Part shown: one piece after another, positions 22,301 through 33,872 of the stretch | Numbering within the stretch: the stretch's first letter is position 1 | How the letters are laid out: every line of letters starts with the position of its first letter | Assembly (NCBI GenBank): GCA_965153455.1 | Contig: OZ234493.1 | Coordinates: forward strand, 3,100,001 to 3,164,000 | From: Sphagnum compactum | Taxonomy: Eukaryota; Bryophyta; Sphagnopsida; Sphagnales | Direction of reading: 5' to 3' | DNA length: 64,000 nucleotides | Made by a program: the position numbers and the translations under genes | The notes under the pieces: model-generated | What the model was told of the DNA's origin: nothing | The model's input: the letters and a program-made list of their open reading frames with translations, nothing else | The model's database searches: none

Positions 22301-23511
22301 AAACATTTCCGTCCGTCCGGGCTGCCCGGAGTTGGTCCCCGCTGTTGCCCGCCGTTCGTCCGTCCGTCCGTCCGTCCGTCCCCACTGTTGCCGGCCGGCC
22401 GGCCGTCCGTCCATCCATCCATCCGTCCGTCTGTCCGTCCGTCCGTCCGGTCTGCCCCGCGTCGGTCACTCCTTCTTCGCGGCCTCTTCGTCGGCCGCTT
22501 CGTCGTCTTGCCTTTCGCGTCAAGGTCTTGTTCTTCTGTGCCTGCTTTGTGCTGGGCGGTCGGTGGTGGCGGGGGTGCTGGTCGCTGGGGGAAGAAGAAG
22601 AAGGAGAAGGAGAAGAAGCAGGGGACTTGTAGATGGGATTTTGTGGTGAAGAACATGATGATGAGCACAAACAGTTTGCTGTCCTTTTAGGTTTTGGTGA
22701 AGCCCATGGGCACTGACGGAGGACGGTGAACGGGTCTCTGGGGTGGTGAAGAGGGGAAGAGAGAGCGGCAGGCAGGCAGGCAGGCAGGCAGGCAAGCAGG
22801 CTTGAGGAAAAAGGAGGAGTTGGCTGGGCGCCTTCTTTTGTGAGGTTGGCTAAAACTCTGCCATGCCTTACGAGTAAGCTTTTTTTGGGTGGTTGGATTT
22901 AGGTTTTGTGGGTGGGTGGGTGGGTGGTTGGGAGGAGAAGCTGGCTTTTTTCTTTTGTTTTGGGTTTGTTTAGATCCAGAGAATTCAGCAGGGTTCCTAA
23001 TTTCTCACGAGTTTTTATTATTTCCATAATAATAGTTATTCTGTCATAAGTTGTTTTTGTTTTGTTTTGTGGGTTGTGAAGGAAATCTAGAGGGGAAGAA
23101 GAGGAGGTTGCTTTTGAAGGTTTTGTGAAGGAGGAGGAGGAGGAGGAGGAGGAGGAGGAGTCTGGGTTGTGTAAGAAAAGAGAGGAGATGGGTGTTGGAA
23201 AACAGGCTGTGTGGTTGTTGATGTGGTGAAGGAGGAAGAGGAGGAGTAGAGATTTCTTATTGACCTTGGTGGGATTTAGGTTTGGAGATTTGTTTTGTTT
23301 TTGTTTGGTTTCTCTGGAATTGATTCAGGACAAAAGAATTGTGGTGGTGGGTTTCCAATTTTGCAGCTGGTGGTCACATGTTTCTTTGTGGGCTGCAGGG
23401 ATCCAGTGTGGATTTTGGAGGAGGAGGTTGTGGTTTCGAAGGTTGAGGTACTGTTGTGTTGCTACAACAAGAAAGGAGGGGGTGGGTGTGTTTTTAGATT
23501 TTGAGGAATAC
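22300..23511 (+). promoter_or_regulatory. Upstream/5'UTR region of the RING-H2 gene, dense in microsatellites
   Basis: GC content rises here relative to the repeats on the left. It contains (TCCG)n at 22356-22449 interrupted by TCCA units, (GGCA)n at about 22768-22797, GTGGGTGG stretches, and (GAG)n at about 23127-23160. A frame upstream of and continuous with the RING ORF (23260-23511) is open but has no family similarity; I treat it as 5'UTR. Confidence 0.4.
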
Positions 23512-24927
23512 ATGACGTCGGTAGGAGGCTCGCAGTATTGGTGCTATCAATGCAATCGGACAGTGAGACCCAGCACAGATGATATAATCTGCCCTGACTG
23601 CAATGATGGCTTTGTGGAGGAGGTCGACAACAGCTCAGTAGCTGTAGCAACAGTAGCAACAGGAGGTGGTGCAGATGGGCCACCAACCCATCTGCCAGAC
23701 ACCTATCCATTCCCTGGTGGTTTGCAAGGAGATGTGGATTCCTTGGATAATCCACGAGGAGGAGGAGAGGGGCCAGGGGGGGTTCCAGCAGGATTTCGGC
23801 GCTATCAACCTGGACAAAGAGGACAACGACCATTTCCAGGAGGCCAACCTGCATTTCTTCAAGTGCTGGAGGCCATGTCGGCTGTGCTCCAGCAAATGCA
23901 GGGACCACAGGCAGGCCAAGAAGGTGGGGAAGGTGAGGCAGGTGGGGATGCAGCAGTGAGGGGAAGGCCTGGGCCAGGACCTGGAGGAGGAGGAGGAGGA
24001 GGAGGAGGAGGAGGAGGAGGAGGAGATATCTTTCTCTTGCAAGGCCAGATGCAGAACTTTTTTGGGGGCGGAGGCAATGTTGAGGTCTTTTTCGATAATG
24101 GGACAGGAATCCCGAGACGGCTGCCAGGAAACTTTGGAGACTATTTCTTAGGACCAGGGTTAGATCAGCTCATTCAGCAGCTTGCAGAAAATGATCCCAA
24201 CAGATATGGAGCACCCCCTGCATCCAAATCTGCTGTTGAAGCGATGCCCACAATTCAAATATCACATGAGCATCTTGGGACTGATGCAGCACAGTGTGCA
24301 GTGTGTAAGGATGAATTTGAAATTGGTGCTCAAGTGCGGCAGATGCCTTGCAAGCATATGTATCATGAAGATTGCATTCTCCCATGGTTGGCGCAGCACA
24401 ACTCATGCCCTGTTTGTCGGTATGAAATGCCCACCGATGATACTGATTACAATCAAGCACGGTCCTCACAGCAATCAAACTCTTCTGCAGTTCCAACTGC
24501 TGCTCCAAACTCGGGGAACACACAACCTGGGGCTGATGCTGGGCCAGCAACCCCTGGTGGCTTCACATTCTGGGGTTCACCTGCATCACATGGTGTGACT
24601 GGTGTACCTCATGGTGGGGCCGAGAGGAGTTCTGCTGGCTCAGGAGTTACAACACAAGGGGCTTCCATACCAGGACCAGCTCCAAGTGGTGGTGGTGGAG
24701 GGGGAGGAGGCAGACGATTTTCAATCCAACTTCCCTGGCCTTTTCGTTCCTCAGCTCCACCACCAGCTCCTGCTCCAAGTGGGCAAGCAGAATCCTCAGC
24801 ATCAGGTGCTCATGGTGCTTCTTCAGGAGGAGGAGGTGGCCCCAATCGGGGGTCCGAAGGAGGTCAAAGGACAGATGACGATGGTGATCACACAATGTTT
24901 GAAGCAAGGCAGGAGGATTTGGATTAA
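23512..24927 (+). CDS. RING-H2 E3 ubiquitin ligase with N-terminal zinc ribbon (RING1/RHC-like)
   Basis: An intronless gene for 471 residues. An N-terminal zinc ribbon (C11, C14, C27, C30; WCYQCN...CPDCNDGF) is followed by a Gly/Pro/Gln-rich linker with 14 consecutive Gly (codons 23983-24024, a GGA microsatellite). A RING-H2 domain follows with the complete C3H2C3 set C262, C265, C280, H282, H285, C288, C299 and C302, and the E2-contact Trp in LPWLAQH. The C-terminal tail is Ser/Pro/Gly-rich with a basic patch (GRRFSIQLPWPFRS). This layout fits plant RING1/RHC1A-type ligases, which transfer ubiquitin from an E2 to substrate in cytosol or nucleus. The ATG at 23512 is chosen because the zinc ribbon begins right after it, as in the family; the in-frame upstream ATG at 23260 would add 84 atypical residues. 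It converges on the kinesin gene. Confidence 0.92.
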   Translation: MTSVGGSQYWCYQCNRTVRPSTDDIICPDCNDGFVEEVDNSSVAVATVATGGGADGPPTHLPDTYPFPGGLQGDVDSLDNPRGGGEGPGGVPAGFRRYQPGQRGQRPFPGGQPAFLQVLEAMSAVLQQMQGPQAGQEGGEGEAGGDAAVRGRPGPGPGGGGGGGGGGGGGGDIFLLQGQMQNFFGGGGNVEVFFDNGTGIPRRLPGNFGDYFLGPGLDQLIQQLAENDPNRYGAPPASKSAVEAMPTIQISHEHLGTDAAQCAVCKDEFEIGAQVRQMPCKHMYHEDCILPWLAQHNSCPVCRYEMPTDDTDYNQARSSQQSNSSAVPTAAPNSGNTQPGADAGPATPGGFTFWGSPASHGVTGVPHGGAERSSAGSGVTTQGASIPGPAPSGGGGGGGGRRFSIQLPWPFRSSAPPPAPAPSGQAESSASGAHGASSGGGGGPNRGSEGGQRTDDDGDHTMFEARQEDLD

Positions 24928-26050
24928 CTGCTTTTTGCTGCAGAGTTGATGGGGGAAAGTGGGGCGGGGGAGGCTTGAATGGTGGAGTGCTCTCTTCAGC
25001 AATGGAGACGCTTGTTGAGGGATTAAGGAGATCTCTTTCAGGGATTGTGACCAGATATTTCTTTTTAACCTTATGATCAGGTCATCTCACAATTTCTATT
25101 CAGATGGACTTCGATTGTAAGTTTGAGCAGTTCTCAATTCTTATGAGAAGCTATTTCAGGGATTGTGATTAGTAGAGGTCGGGGGGGCTGTAGATGAGTT
25201 GGATAGGCTGAAGTTTGTGTGGGTCTTTTAGGGCACGATTTGTATTTTGGGAGCTATCTATCTACCTCTTCCATAAGAGAAGCTTGATCGTAAAGCCACC
25301 AAATTTCTAGTAGAAAGTATTGGCCCAGAGTCCTAGCACTTGTTCTAATTTTCTCATAAATCATTTGGATGCAAATAGTTTATATCCATGGCAAGTCCAC
25401 ATGCCACTCTCTTTGCCTCAAACTTTTTGTGTAGGACTTTTCCCAAGAGTTGAAAGGTGCAGAGGCCTTTTTGCTGTTTGTGTCCTTACACAGTTGAGCA
25501 GAATCAGAGAGTGATTGAATTCATGAGGAAGGATAGGTAGGCTTGGGAATCCCGCAAAGGTCATTATCTGATTAGCTATGATTATAAGCAAAGGAATAGG
25601 TAATTAGTATCTTCTTTCTTTGTCCCCTTGTGGATCATTATGTGTTTTTGCAGAAAACAAAAATTAATCAGATGAATAAGTTGTTCAGCACATATTTGTG
25701 TAATCAAAGAATTTGGCTTCGCACCTCATATGGCAGTTCTTGACATGCCTGTTGTTGTCATACCTGTGCTTAGTCTGAAATTTAGGGTTAGTATTTCCTG
25801 TAGTCTTCATAGAATCGTTTGCCCAAAATATTGGGTGGATTATAACATAATTATATCCCACCATCAGGGAGCTGATGATGTTAGTGGGTAGTCATGGCAG
25901 CTTTACTCTGCTACTTTTGATGAAGGTGATGATATGTGCAAGTCTGGTGAGGTGACAACTGCACTTGGTGTCATGTTACCTTCAAATTTGTTGTTGTGGA
26001 TATTTCTCTGCAAGTTTCTTAGATTTATGCAAATTGATGTTTACTAGATC
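24928..26050. other. Convergent 3' regions of the RING and kinesin genes
   Basis: 1.1 kb between the RING stop (+) and the kinesin stop (-). It probably holds both 3'UTRs. I see no further coding region; short open frames at 25320 and 25965 lack motifs. Confidence 0.5.
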
Positions 26051-29000
26051 TTATTGTCGAACCCGGGAAAATCTTCTTAATAAGAGAGAAACAACAGAAA
26101 GTGTGATGAGCATTGTCCATTTCATAGGAACTGATCGATGCAGCTGAATGTTGGAAATCTGTATGTGCATTTTTGGTTTAGCCATGTCCTTGATCATCAT
26201 CGTGTCTTCCTGCTTCGACATCCAAGAATGATCTCTTTCATCATCGAATTCCACTATCTGCATCCATCCTACGTCTTCTTGGTCTGTGCCAGCAATGGAT
26301 GAATTGGGCAATGATATCATTGGATATAGTGAATTGTCTGCAGGAAAACTGGGATCCAATTTGTATGTGGCATCTTTGTGAAGAAACCCCACATGATCTG
26401 GGTACTTGGCATGTAATAATCCTTGCTCAAAACAGATCCTTGGAAGTGTACAACAGGCAAAACTCTTGGCCACATTCTCAAGAAGCAGGAGAGGCTTCAT
26501 CCCGAGTGCAGCCAATGGGGCCAGTGGTTGCAGTAAAACCTGGTATCAGACAGACAGCCAAAGTAGTCAATAAAAACTTCGGAATTTTTGTTTACATGAA
26601 ACTCATTAGGTTGGGTACAGCAGTAGTTGACACCACACACACTGGGGCAAGCTGGAGAAAGAGAGAGAAATGACCTGATATCGATCTCGTTCAGTCTGCA
26701 GTTGGTGCATCTCTTGCTGTAGCTTGCCAACCAGGAACTGTGATTCCTGCATTTTCTTTCCTCCAATGAACCCATTTGTTAGATAATTATCTATCAACCC
26801 AATCTTGGAGTTCCTTTTGATGCGTTTGCCAGTTGGTTATATATCTCTATAAGATATGGTTCATGACCATGAATGCAAAAAATTGAACTACATCTCCCTG
26901 TGGCTATGGAGGAATTGGAATTTCACCACCTGTATCTGCTCATGTAGTTTGAGGCATTGCTTCTCCCGCTTTTCACATTCATGGCATGCAGACTTCAGCG
27001 GAGCATTGACATCATCCAATGGTAGAATTTCCCTTCCCCTTCACAGCACACCCAAAAAAGAAGAAAAGCCATACAACCCATGAGAAGAGACAATTATCTT
27101 CTTTTTGCCTTTAGAAAGGAGACTGCACTCTAGATCCTTCTCATATGAGACTTGGAGGCCACAAATACCCAGACCCAGTTTGAGATGATCCTTACCTTTG
27201 AGATGAAAGGGTAAGTATCCTGCATCGAACAAGGTGGGTCAAGGGGTTTTATGTAAGGCATGCCTGTATTCAACCAAGCACTGCAGCAGTGATGACGCGT
27301 GTTGAAGAGAATTTTCCAAACTGTAGGGTTCACTAGTTCCATGCTCCAGGTCCATACAACACATCCTAGTAGTAAGCAGCAACTCTCTTTGTAAGGCCTG
27401 TTACAAGGGAACAACAACTCGTTACATACAGGATCAATGACTTACAACAACAACGGCTTAACTTACATGTAATGCATTCAAACATGTGTGCCTCACAAGA
27501 CAAGATATTAAAACACCAAAAATTAGAGAAAAAGAAAGAATTTGCACTTCCTAGAATTTGTACCTGATTGAGCATGACAGTATGCAAGTCATGATTGATG
27601 ATGGGTTTGTTGCGAATGTTGCAAGCACGGTTTGCGTACTTGAGGGTATTCAGCGTTTCCTCCAAATTGATTTCTGCTGTGCTGTGCAGTAATAGAAGAC
27701 ATAGACCTTTTTAGTCTGTGCACAGATTGCATGAGACTAGGTATATGCAATACATGTGCTTTGCCATAGCTAGTGAAGAACTCAAACTTTGTTGCAGAAA
27801 TTATTGCAACGAGAATCACAATCATATATATTTTTTACCTGATGCAGGCAATCATGCAAGTTCTGCTGTTTCCACCAAGTGAGTCCTGCAAGAATTGCAA
27901 CTACCAGAGCTCTGTCAGTCACTTCTTGACAACAGGGGATTGCAGAAATATCATGCCAAATCCTTATGTACTATTGCAGAACTATCACATGCACCCAATC
28001 CGTATGTGACATGGGGTAAGATACATTGCAGTTGAGTGTGATTGCTGTTGGGGATATTAGCAAACCTGCAACACACGGGTGAGCTTTGACTGCCTGTAGG
28101 GCACGTGACGACCTTTTTTCCGCTCATCACCCAGTGCACTTTTTCACATCACAAACCAAAAAAACCCTATCAGTTTGATGCATGAACTATCCATCATCTT
28201 TGCCAGTAAGTCTGGGCACCAGATGTGAACAGATAAAATCAGAACACAATCTTAAACACATTTCTCTCAGTCAAATCTTCAGACAAAGAGCTTGAAAGCT
28301 GTAGACTGTAAGTTTGAGATTGATGCAATTGAAGTTCTGTTGATCTCTTCTCTCTACAAATTTATTCTGTTTCCAAACTTGGTCAGATGTTCTCAATGGA
28401 CCTGATGACATTTCCCAAGGCAAGAAGACCACAATTGATGGTCACTGATTCCTTAAAGCTCATCCCCACAGCACCAGTGCGCTTGACCCTTTCTGAGCCT
28501 GCCAAGTCCACCTGCAGAGAAATAATTTCTGTGCGACAAGAAGCAGATCAAGCTTGACATCCTTGTCCAACATTTCCACTTGACTCTTTTTAAGTATCAA
28601 ATGCTTGCTGCAGGTGAAACAAACAGGGGTGGTCCTAAAGAAGGTTTGAAAACTTTTCAGAGACCAACCAGGTGGAACTTTGCAGTGATCACATCATTGC
28701 TAAGAGCATTCAGATTGTGGACAAGAGACCGCTGCTCCACAATGATGGTGAAAATGGCATGGGACCGGCTCGAATGCTGGTTCATCATTGTGCTTCCTGT
28801 TGTGCGGAACATGGAACCATACTCCAAGCATCTGTACAAGCAAGCACATCATCCTGTACAACACTTTTAAGGTAATCATGGCAAGGACTTTCAACCCAGC
28901 AAAAGAGAGGAAGAATATTGCCATGAAGATGATCACGATTGCAAAATTATAGCCATGATGTTTTGACCTTCAATTTTGCACCCTTGAACCATGAGCTGCA

Positions 29001-30553
29001 AAGTCACAACCCAAAACCTTCACACAAAACATGCGGTAAGAACTGGATATGCAAAATGGAGCAGGCCCAACAAACATCATCATGAGCTCACCTGGGACAA
29101 CAATGTCTCATCATCAGCTAGACATCAATCAGAAAGTGCAAAAGAGGAAGAATATGATAGTAGAGACCTGATCATGTTTTCAAAGCTGGTGACAACTTCT
29201 TCCTTAACTCCGGCAAGGATAATGTCACCGTGTGCATCTTCCCGAACAGAGATTGACTTGGATGGTGTGGCAGGATGCAGCAAATCTTTGATCTCCTCAT
29301 TGTGAATCTCAACAAATGCACACTTGATCTGTCACAGATTTCAGCAAACCCCTAGCAGCTGCTTCCTTGAGCTCTCTCTCTCTCTCTGTCTCTCTCTCTC
29401 TGTGTGCATGAGTCCTCTCAACTTGAGAAAACTAACAATGTCATTCTCAGATGCAGTCTGCCAAGAAATCTTGGCAAACTTCTGTGGAGGAATCAAACAA
29501 TTCCTCCACAGAGAAAAATACCAAACGGGGCATTTTCATCTCCTCCATGCAATCTGTTGAGAAACAGTGGTAACTCTGATGTTGAGCAGGCTAAGCTTGT
29601 AACATGGATCATGTCTACTGCTGCTGCTTGTGAGAGATTAGGGTTTTGGAAATTAGGGTTTTAGAGAAATATACCAAATGGGGCATGTTCATCTTCTCCA
29701 TGCAATCTGTTGAGCAGCAGTAGTAGTAGGTAACTCTGATGGTGAGCAGGATAAAAGCTTAATGTAACACGGGCACATACATGACCAAGTCTGCTGCTGC
29801 AAGTGTGAGAGAATAGGGTTTTGAGGGCACTTACGAGGAATTCAGCTTCGCTACTGCGCTCCTCAATGCTGCTGTAGAGTTGGCGAATTGCGCGTGGTAG
29901 AATCCCAAGCTCCGTCTCCGGCAGCAATGGCACATTCTTCCCGCATCCCATTGTGAAGGTTTTGCCTGATCCTGTCTGCCCATATGCCAGCACTGTTGCA
30001 TTGTACCTGAGAAACAGACCCACTCACTCACCCAGGTGTGTTTGCATCTCTGTGGAATTCGGAGCTCCGTTTTTTTTTCTTCGCGAGCTGATCGAGAGAA
30101 GAAGAAGAAGAAGAAGCAAGAGAATCAATCCATCATGGGTGGTGAGTGAGTAGTGAAGGATTTTTTTTCTTTTTTGGTTACGCACCCGGCACAGCAGCTG
30201 TCGACGAGAGGTTTCACACAATCAAGATACACATCTTCTTGACCCACCGTGGGTCCATACACGCGATCGAAGGCGAATATCCTCTTACCCACCAACACCG
30301 CACGTCCATCACTAGTATATGAAACACATTCCTTACAAGTCTTGTAATCCGTAAGCTCATCCTGTTGCAGCGGCCGCGCTCGAACTGCCACTCGCAACAC
30401 CGACAACGTCGTCCCTCCTGCAACACCATTCACATTACCATTCTTATTATATTCGTCTAGAGCAGCTGTGGTGGTACTCGTCGATTGTAATAAACCCAAC
30501 TCTTGTGTTGCAGCAAACTTGTTCCATGAAACAGCAGCAGCGCTCGGATTCAT
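26051..30553 (-). CDS. Kinesin motor protein, kinesin-4-like, with an unusually short tail
   Basis: Hand-built minus-strand exons: 30553-30186, 30006-29835, 29328-29168, 28831-28669, 28511-28402, 28138-28066, 27885-27839, 27681-27564, 27397-27264, 27038(or 27032)-26930, 26746-26675 and 26539-26051, giving about 670 residues. Frames join at every junction. Motor landmarks: P-loop GQTGSGKT (residues 132-139), NQHSSRSH (switch I, 251-258), DLAGSE (switch II, 290-295), [10 protein letters not shown], and the neck region [15 protein letters not shown]. The kinesin-4 ALGNVISALGDE signature is present, with INCGLL where INRGLL is usual. A coiled-coil-like stretch ([14 protein letters not shown] onwards) follows. 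Exon 9 appears to end at a GC donor; a 24-nt in-frame cassette exon (27219-27196) is possible. The last exon is unlike other kinesins I know and ends with a short hydrophobic run and a basic tail. Kinesin-4 proteins are usually near 1000 residues. They walk to microtubule plus ends and act in cell-wall deposition or division. Confidence 0.85.
29482..29511. repeat. Perfect 11-bp hairpin in kinesin intron 2
   Basis: CTGTGGAGGAA (29482-29492) and TTCCTCCACAG (29501-29511) are exact reverse complements around an 8-nt loop. No function is assigned. Confidence 0.6.
29511..29820. repeat. ~153-bp tandem duplication in kinesin intron 2
   Basis: GAGAAAxATACCAAAxGGGGC and the following CTCCATGCAATCTGTTGAG begin at 29511 and again at 29664. 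Both copies run on to GTGAGAGAxTAGGGTTTT. A CT-rich microsatellite lies at about 29376-29400 in the same intron. Confidence 0.65.
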
Positions 30554-30920
30554 GTCTTACGCTCCAAATCCACAACTGTTGTAGCTCTCTAGACTCTATA
30601 ACATTGCCACCCACGACGTCCAAAGAGTAAACTACATTGTTGCATCCATGCACGCGAGTGTTTGCATCGGTTTCAGTATGTCAAAAATTTCTTCCTGCAA
30701 GCTGATCTTTACATGATCCAAGCAGAGAAATGCGCACAAAAGAATTGGAAATTCCCCACGGAAAATTCTATGTCGTCGCAAGAACGGATCCGCGAGCGAG
30801 AGAAGGGAGGAATGGCGCAACGTCGCACGCCGCTTTGCGACGACGGGTCGCGACGGGACGCGACGCGTCGCGCGCGCGAGAGACGTCGTCGGTTCCTTCC
30901 TTCCGTCATTTCCAACAAAA
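30554..30920 (-). promoter_or_regulatory. Kinesin upstream region with a CpG-dense core
   Basis: From 30815 to 30895 the sequence is extremely rich in CG dinucleotides (GTCGCGACGGGACGCGACGC and similar), unlike the AT-rich DNA that begins at 30920. Its position about 270-340 bp upstream of the kinesin ATG fits a promoter or transcription start region. No TATA box was identified. Confidence 0.4.
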
Positions 30921-33872
30921 CCTAAATAAAATAATTACATAAATAAGTAAAATAAATTTTTAAAAATAACTACATAAATACCTACATAGTTAAAATATTC
31001 AAATACTAGAAATTTTCCTCGAAAAAAAAGAAGTTAATTGATTAATTGGCAAATCATTAATTACAAAATCTAGCCAAATTTGGCAATAGTGCAGATCTGC
31101 TAATAATGATTTTATAAATCCTTTCTATATTGTTGTGGCTAACCTATTAGAGCCTATGGTAAAAATATGGCAATTTTAATATATGTTTTGGAAATCTGGT
31201 GAAAATTCGTCACAAAAAGAATTATTGAGCATAACACATATTATTATTATTAGTATTATTATATATCATTTAAATTTGTTTTCATTCATTTTTGGTGTTT
31301 GTTTGTGTTGTGAGGTTTTGGAGCAATTTTCAAGTTTTTGGAAAATTTTGGCAATTTCACTAATATTGGTGTTGGATGGTTTTTTTTAGTGCAAAATTAA
31401 GGCTTTAACTTAAGATCTTTTTAAATTATATATATTTCTCAAATTTTCACATTTTGTAGAAGCTTTTATTCATGCTATTATTTATATTATCTAGAGCAAA
31501 TGTTCTTCGAAGATGTGTGATTGATATTATTCATTGGAGTTGCGATATTATTTTTATTTATTTTAAATTTTTTTCCCCTTTTGAGATCATTCCATTTGCT
31601 TTTTCCATTTCCTAAAGTCCACTTCAATAGTAAATAAAATAATATATGAAAATTTGGCAATAAATATATTTGGTATCTAAGTTAATATTCGACTTGTAGG
31701 GTTTCATTAAGGTGAGAATTGACCCTTAAAATTGGATCTTTTTATTTTTAAATTTCCAAAAAAATTAAAAATTGTGAGAAGGTATTAAAAATAGAGCGAG
31801 GTATAATTCTCAACTAGATGTTCTAGGCTTTCAAAAGAAAATAATATTTATTGAAAATAATTGCTAAATTTTTTGTTGAAAATAATTGAACTTTTAATAA
31901 TTGAGTTGTTTAAAACTTATTGGAAATAATCATTATTATTATTATTATTTTTGAAATAATTGAACTTTTGATGATGGACTTGCCCTTGGGAACCGGCACC
32001 TTTAAAAAAAAAAAGATAAAAAGTGGTTGAATTTTTTTCAAAAGTTTGATCCGATTCTTTTTTATGGAGTTTTAAAAAAAAAGAAAAAAAAAGAACCAAT
32101 TAATTCAGTTCTTGAAATGTTATGCGAGAACAAAAATTGACAATTCTAATAAAAAAGTGAGAACTACATAAATTTTAAATATTACATTTTCTTATTGCCC
32201 CAAGTATTAATGGATGGGCATGCGTAGATTTTGGGTGCACCCATCCAATTGATGGGTTGTTTTGAAGTCTACCCATTTACTTGTTGGGTTTCTTCTCAAA
32301 ATAGGAATGCTGAATAAATGATTTAATTCATGCCTCTTATATTATTTTATTTTTGTTGGGTTGTCACTTGTCTTTTTGTATCACAAGGTTTCAAGTCATT
32401 TTATGAAATGTAAAAAACAATTCATATGATTAAATTTTTTAAATGAAATTTGTTTGATAAACATACAAATAATTATAGCTTTAATAACAAAAACCATAAT
32501 GAAATTAAAAATTGATTAATTTGTTTATTATATTGTTGTTGTTTTTTATATCATAAAAATTTATTATTGCCATAAGATAGTAGACATGTATGATTTTCGG
32601 TTTTACCAAGCATGTATGGGGTGCAAACACAACTAGTTGCATTCGTATTGAGCAAATATGAACATCTATCTATGAAGCAAGGTTGTTTGTTTGTTTTGTT
32701 TTTGTAACTTATGAGATCCACAGAACTAGGATGCTTCAGATCGCGTTCTTCGTCTCTTTGGAAAGCTCTCGACAAGGATAGGTGCATGGGGTTTTGATTC
32801 CATGTCGTTTGGACTTTGCGATGCAGAAAAGTTTTTGAACATTGAATGATTTCTTCACTGAAAATTGAATTAAATCATAGGTGAAATTTTCGGAGGAATT
32901 GGAATGTGCCTTTGGTGTTGTTGGAAAGATCTTGATGAGCAGGATTTAATGTAATTTATTTGGTAAGATTTGGATTCACAATGTGGGAAATATAGATTGA
33001 AATGTCCAAAGTAACATGTCATGCACACAACCCACCAAGAGTGAAAGGGCATATTAAGTCTCATTTGATTTGCAATTCAATTAACAAAATGCATGTTAAA
33101 CACTTCCAATAGTGAAATCTGAAAGTGTTCATAAGAGCAGAATCAAAGTCTCAAGTACAAAGTGCCATCAGGCAGCTTTAAAATTAACACTTTGTTTCAG
33201 CCTCAAAACATGAAAGTGCTCAAGGAAAAAAGAGAGCTTATATTTGGAGTATTTCTCAGTGTCTGATCCACTGTTGTCCACAGGACTTTAACATAGTGGG
33301 TGGGGGTGGACTATCAATGGTGCACCACAGCCATACTAGTGAGATCTGAGTAAAACATTTAAGCTCAGATCATGTCCTACATTTGGTAAATTACAGAATG
33401 TGCTTCATCATGACTGGCAGGCAAAATTCTCACTTCAAAGCACACAAGAAAAAACAACACCACCGACATCTCATGCCAATATACCAAGCCCAAAATGGAA
33501 ACATCAAGAAATCGCAAAGTGTTTTCAATGGAATAGCAAAAATCACTCGTGAAATACTGTTACACTCACAGCAATATCTGTGACACCTACTCACACCTAC
33601 TCTAACAATGTGACTCTGTTGCGTTGATTTGCATTGAGGTCCTTGGTTTTCCTCTCATCCACCACACCCGTATTTATCTTGATTGCTCACCAGCTAGCAT
33701 GAAGTGAATGGATTTGCTGCTGCTGATGCGGCTGATGCTGCTATCCATCCGTTTGTGTTAAAGACCAGAGAGTGACTGACTGAGTGATCTGTTCTGTTTT
33801 AGCAGCTCTGTGACCTTCCTCCTCCAAGCATGTTTCCACAAGAGGAAGAGAGTAACTACAAAAGCCTAGAAC
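30921..33872. other. AT-rich intergenic region and transporter 3' flank
   Basis: 30921-33100 is AT-rich with no coding signal; a 12-bp palindrome TGGGTGCACCCA lies at 32232-32243. 33100-33872 is more balanced and probably contains the transporter 3'UTR. Confidence 0.35.

Noticed and set aside
22146-22690. Several overlapping open frames on both strands
   Set aside because: They arise from the TCCG microsatellite and Arg/Ser/Pro-rich composition; no domain.
23260-23511. An 84-codon extension of the RING ORF upstream of 23512
   Set aside because: It is open and in frame but Trp/Cys/Val-rich with no similarity, and the zinc ribbon begins right after the 23512 ATG as in relatives.
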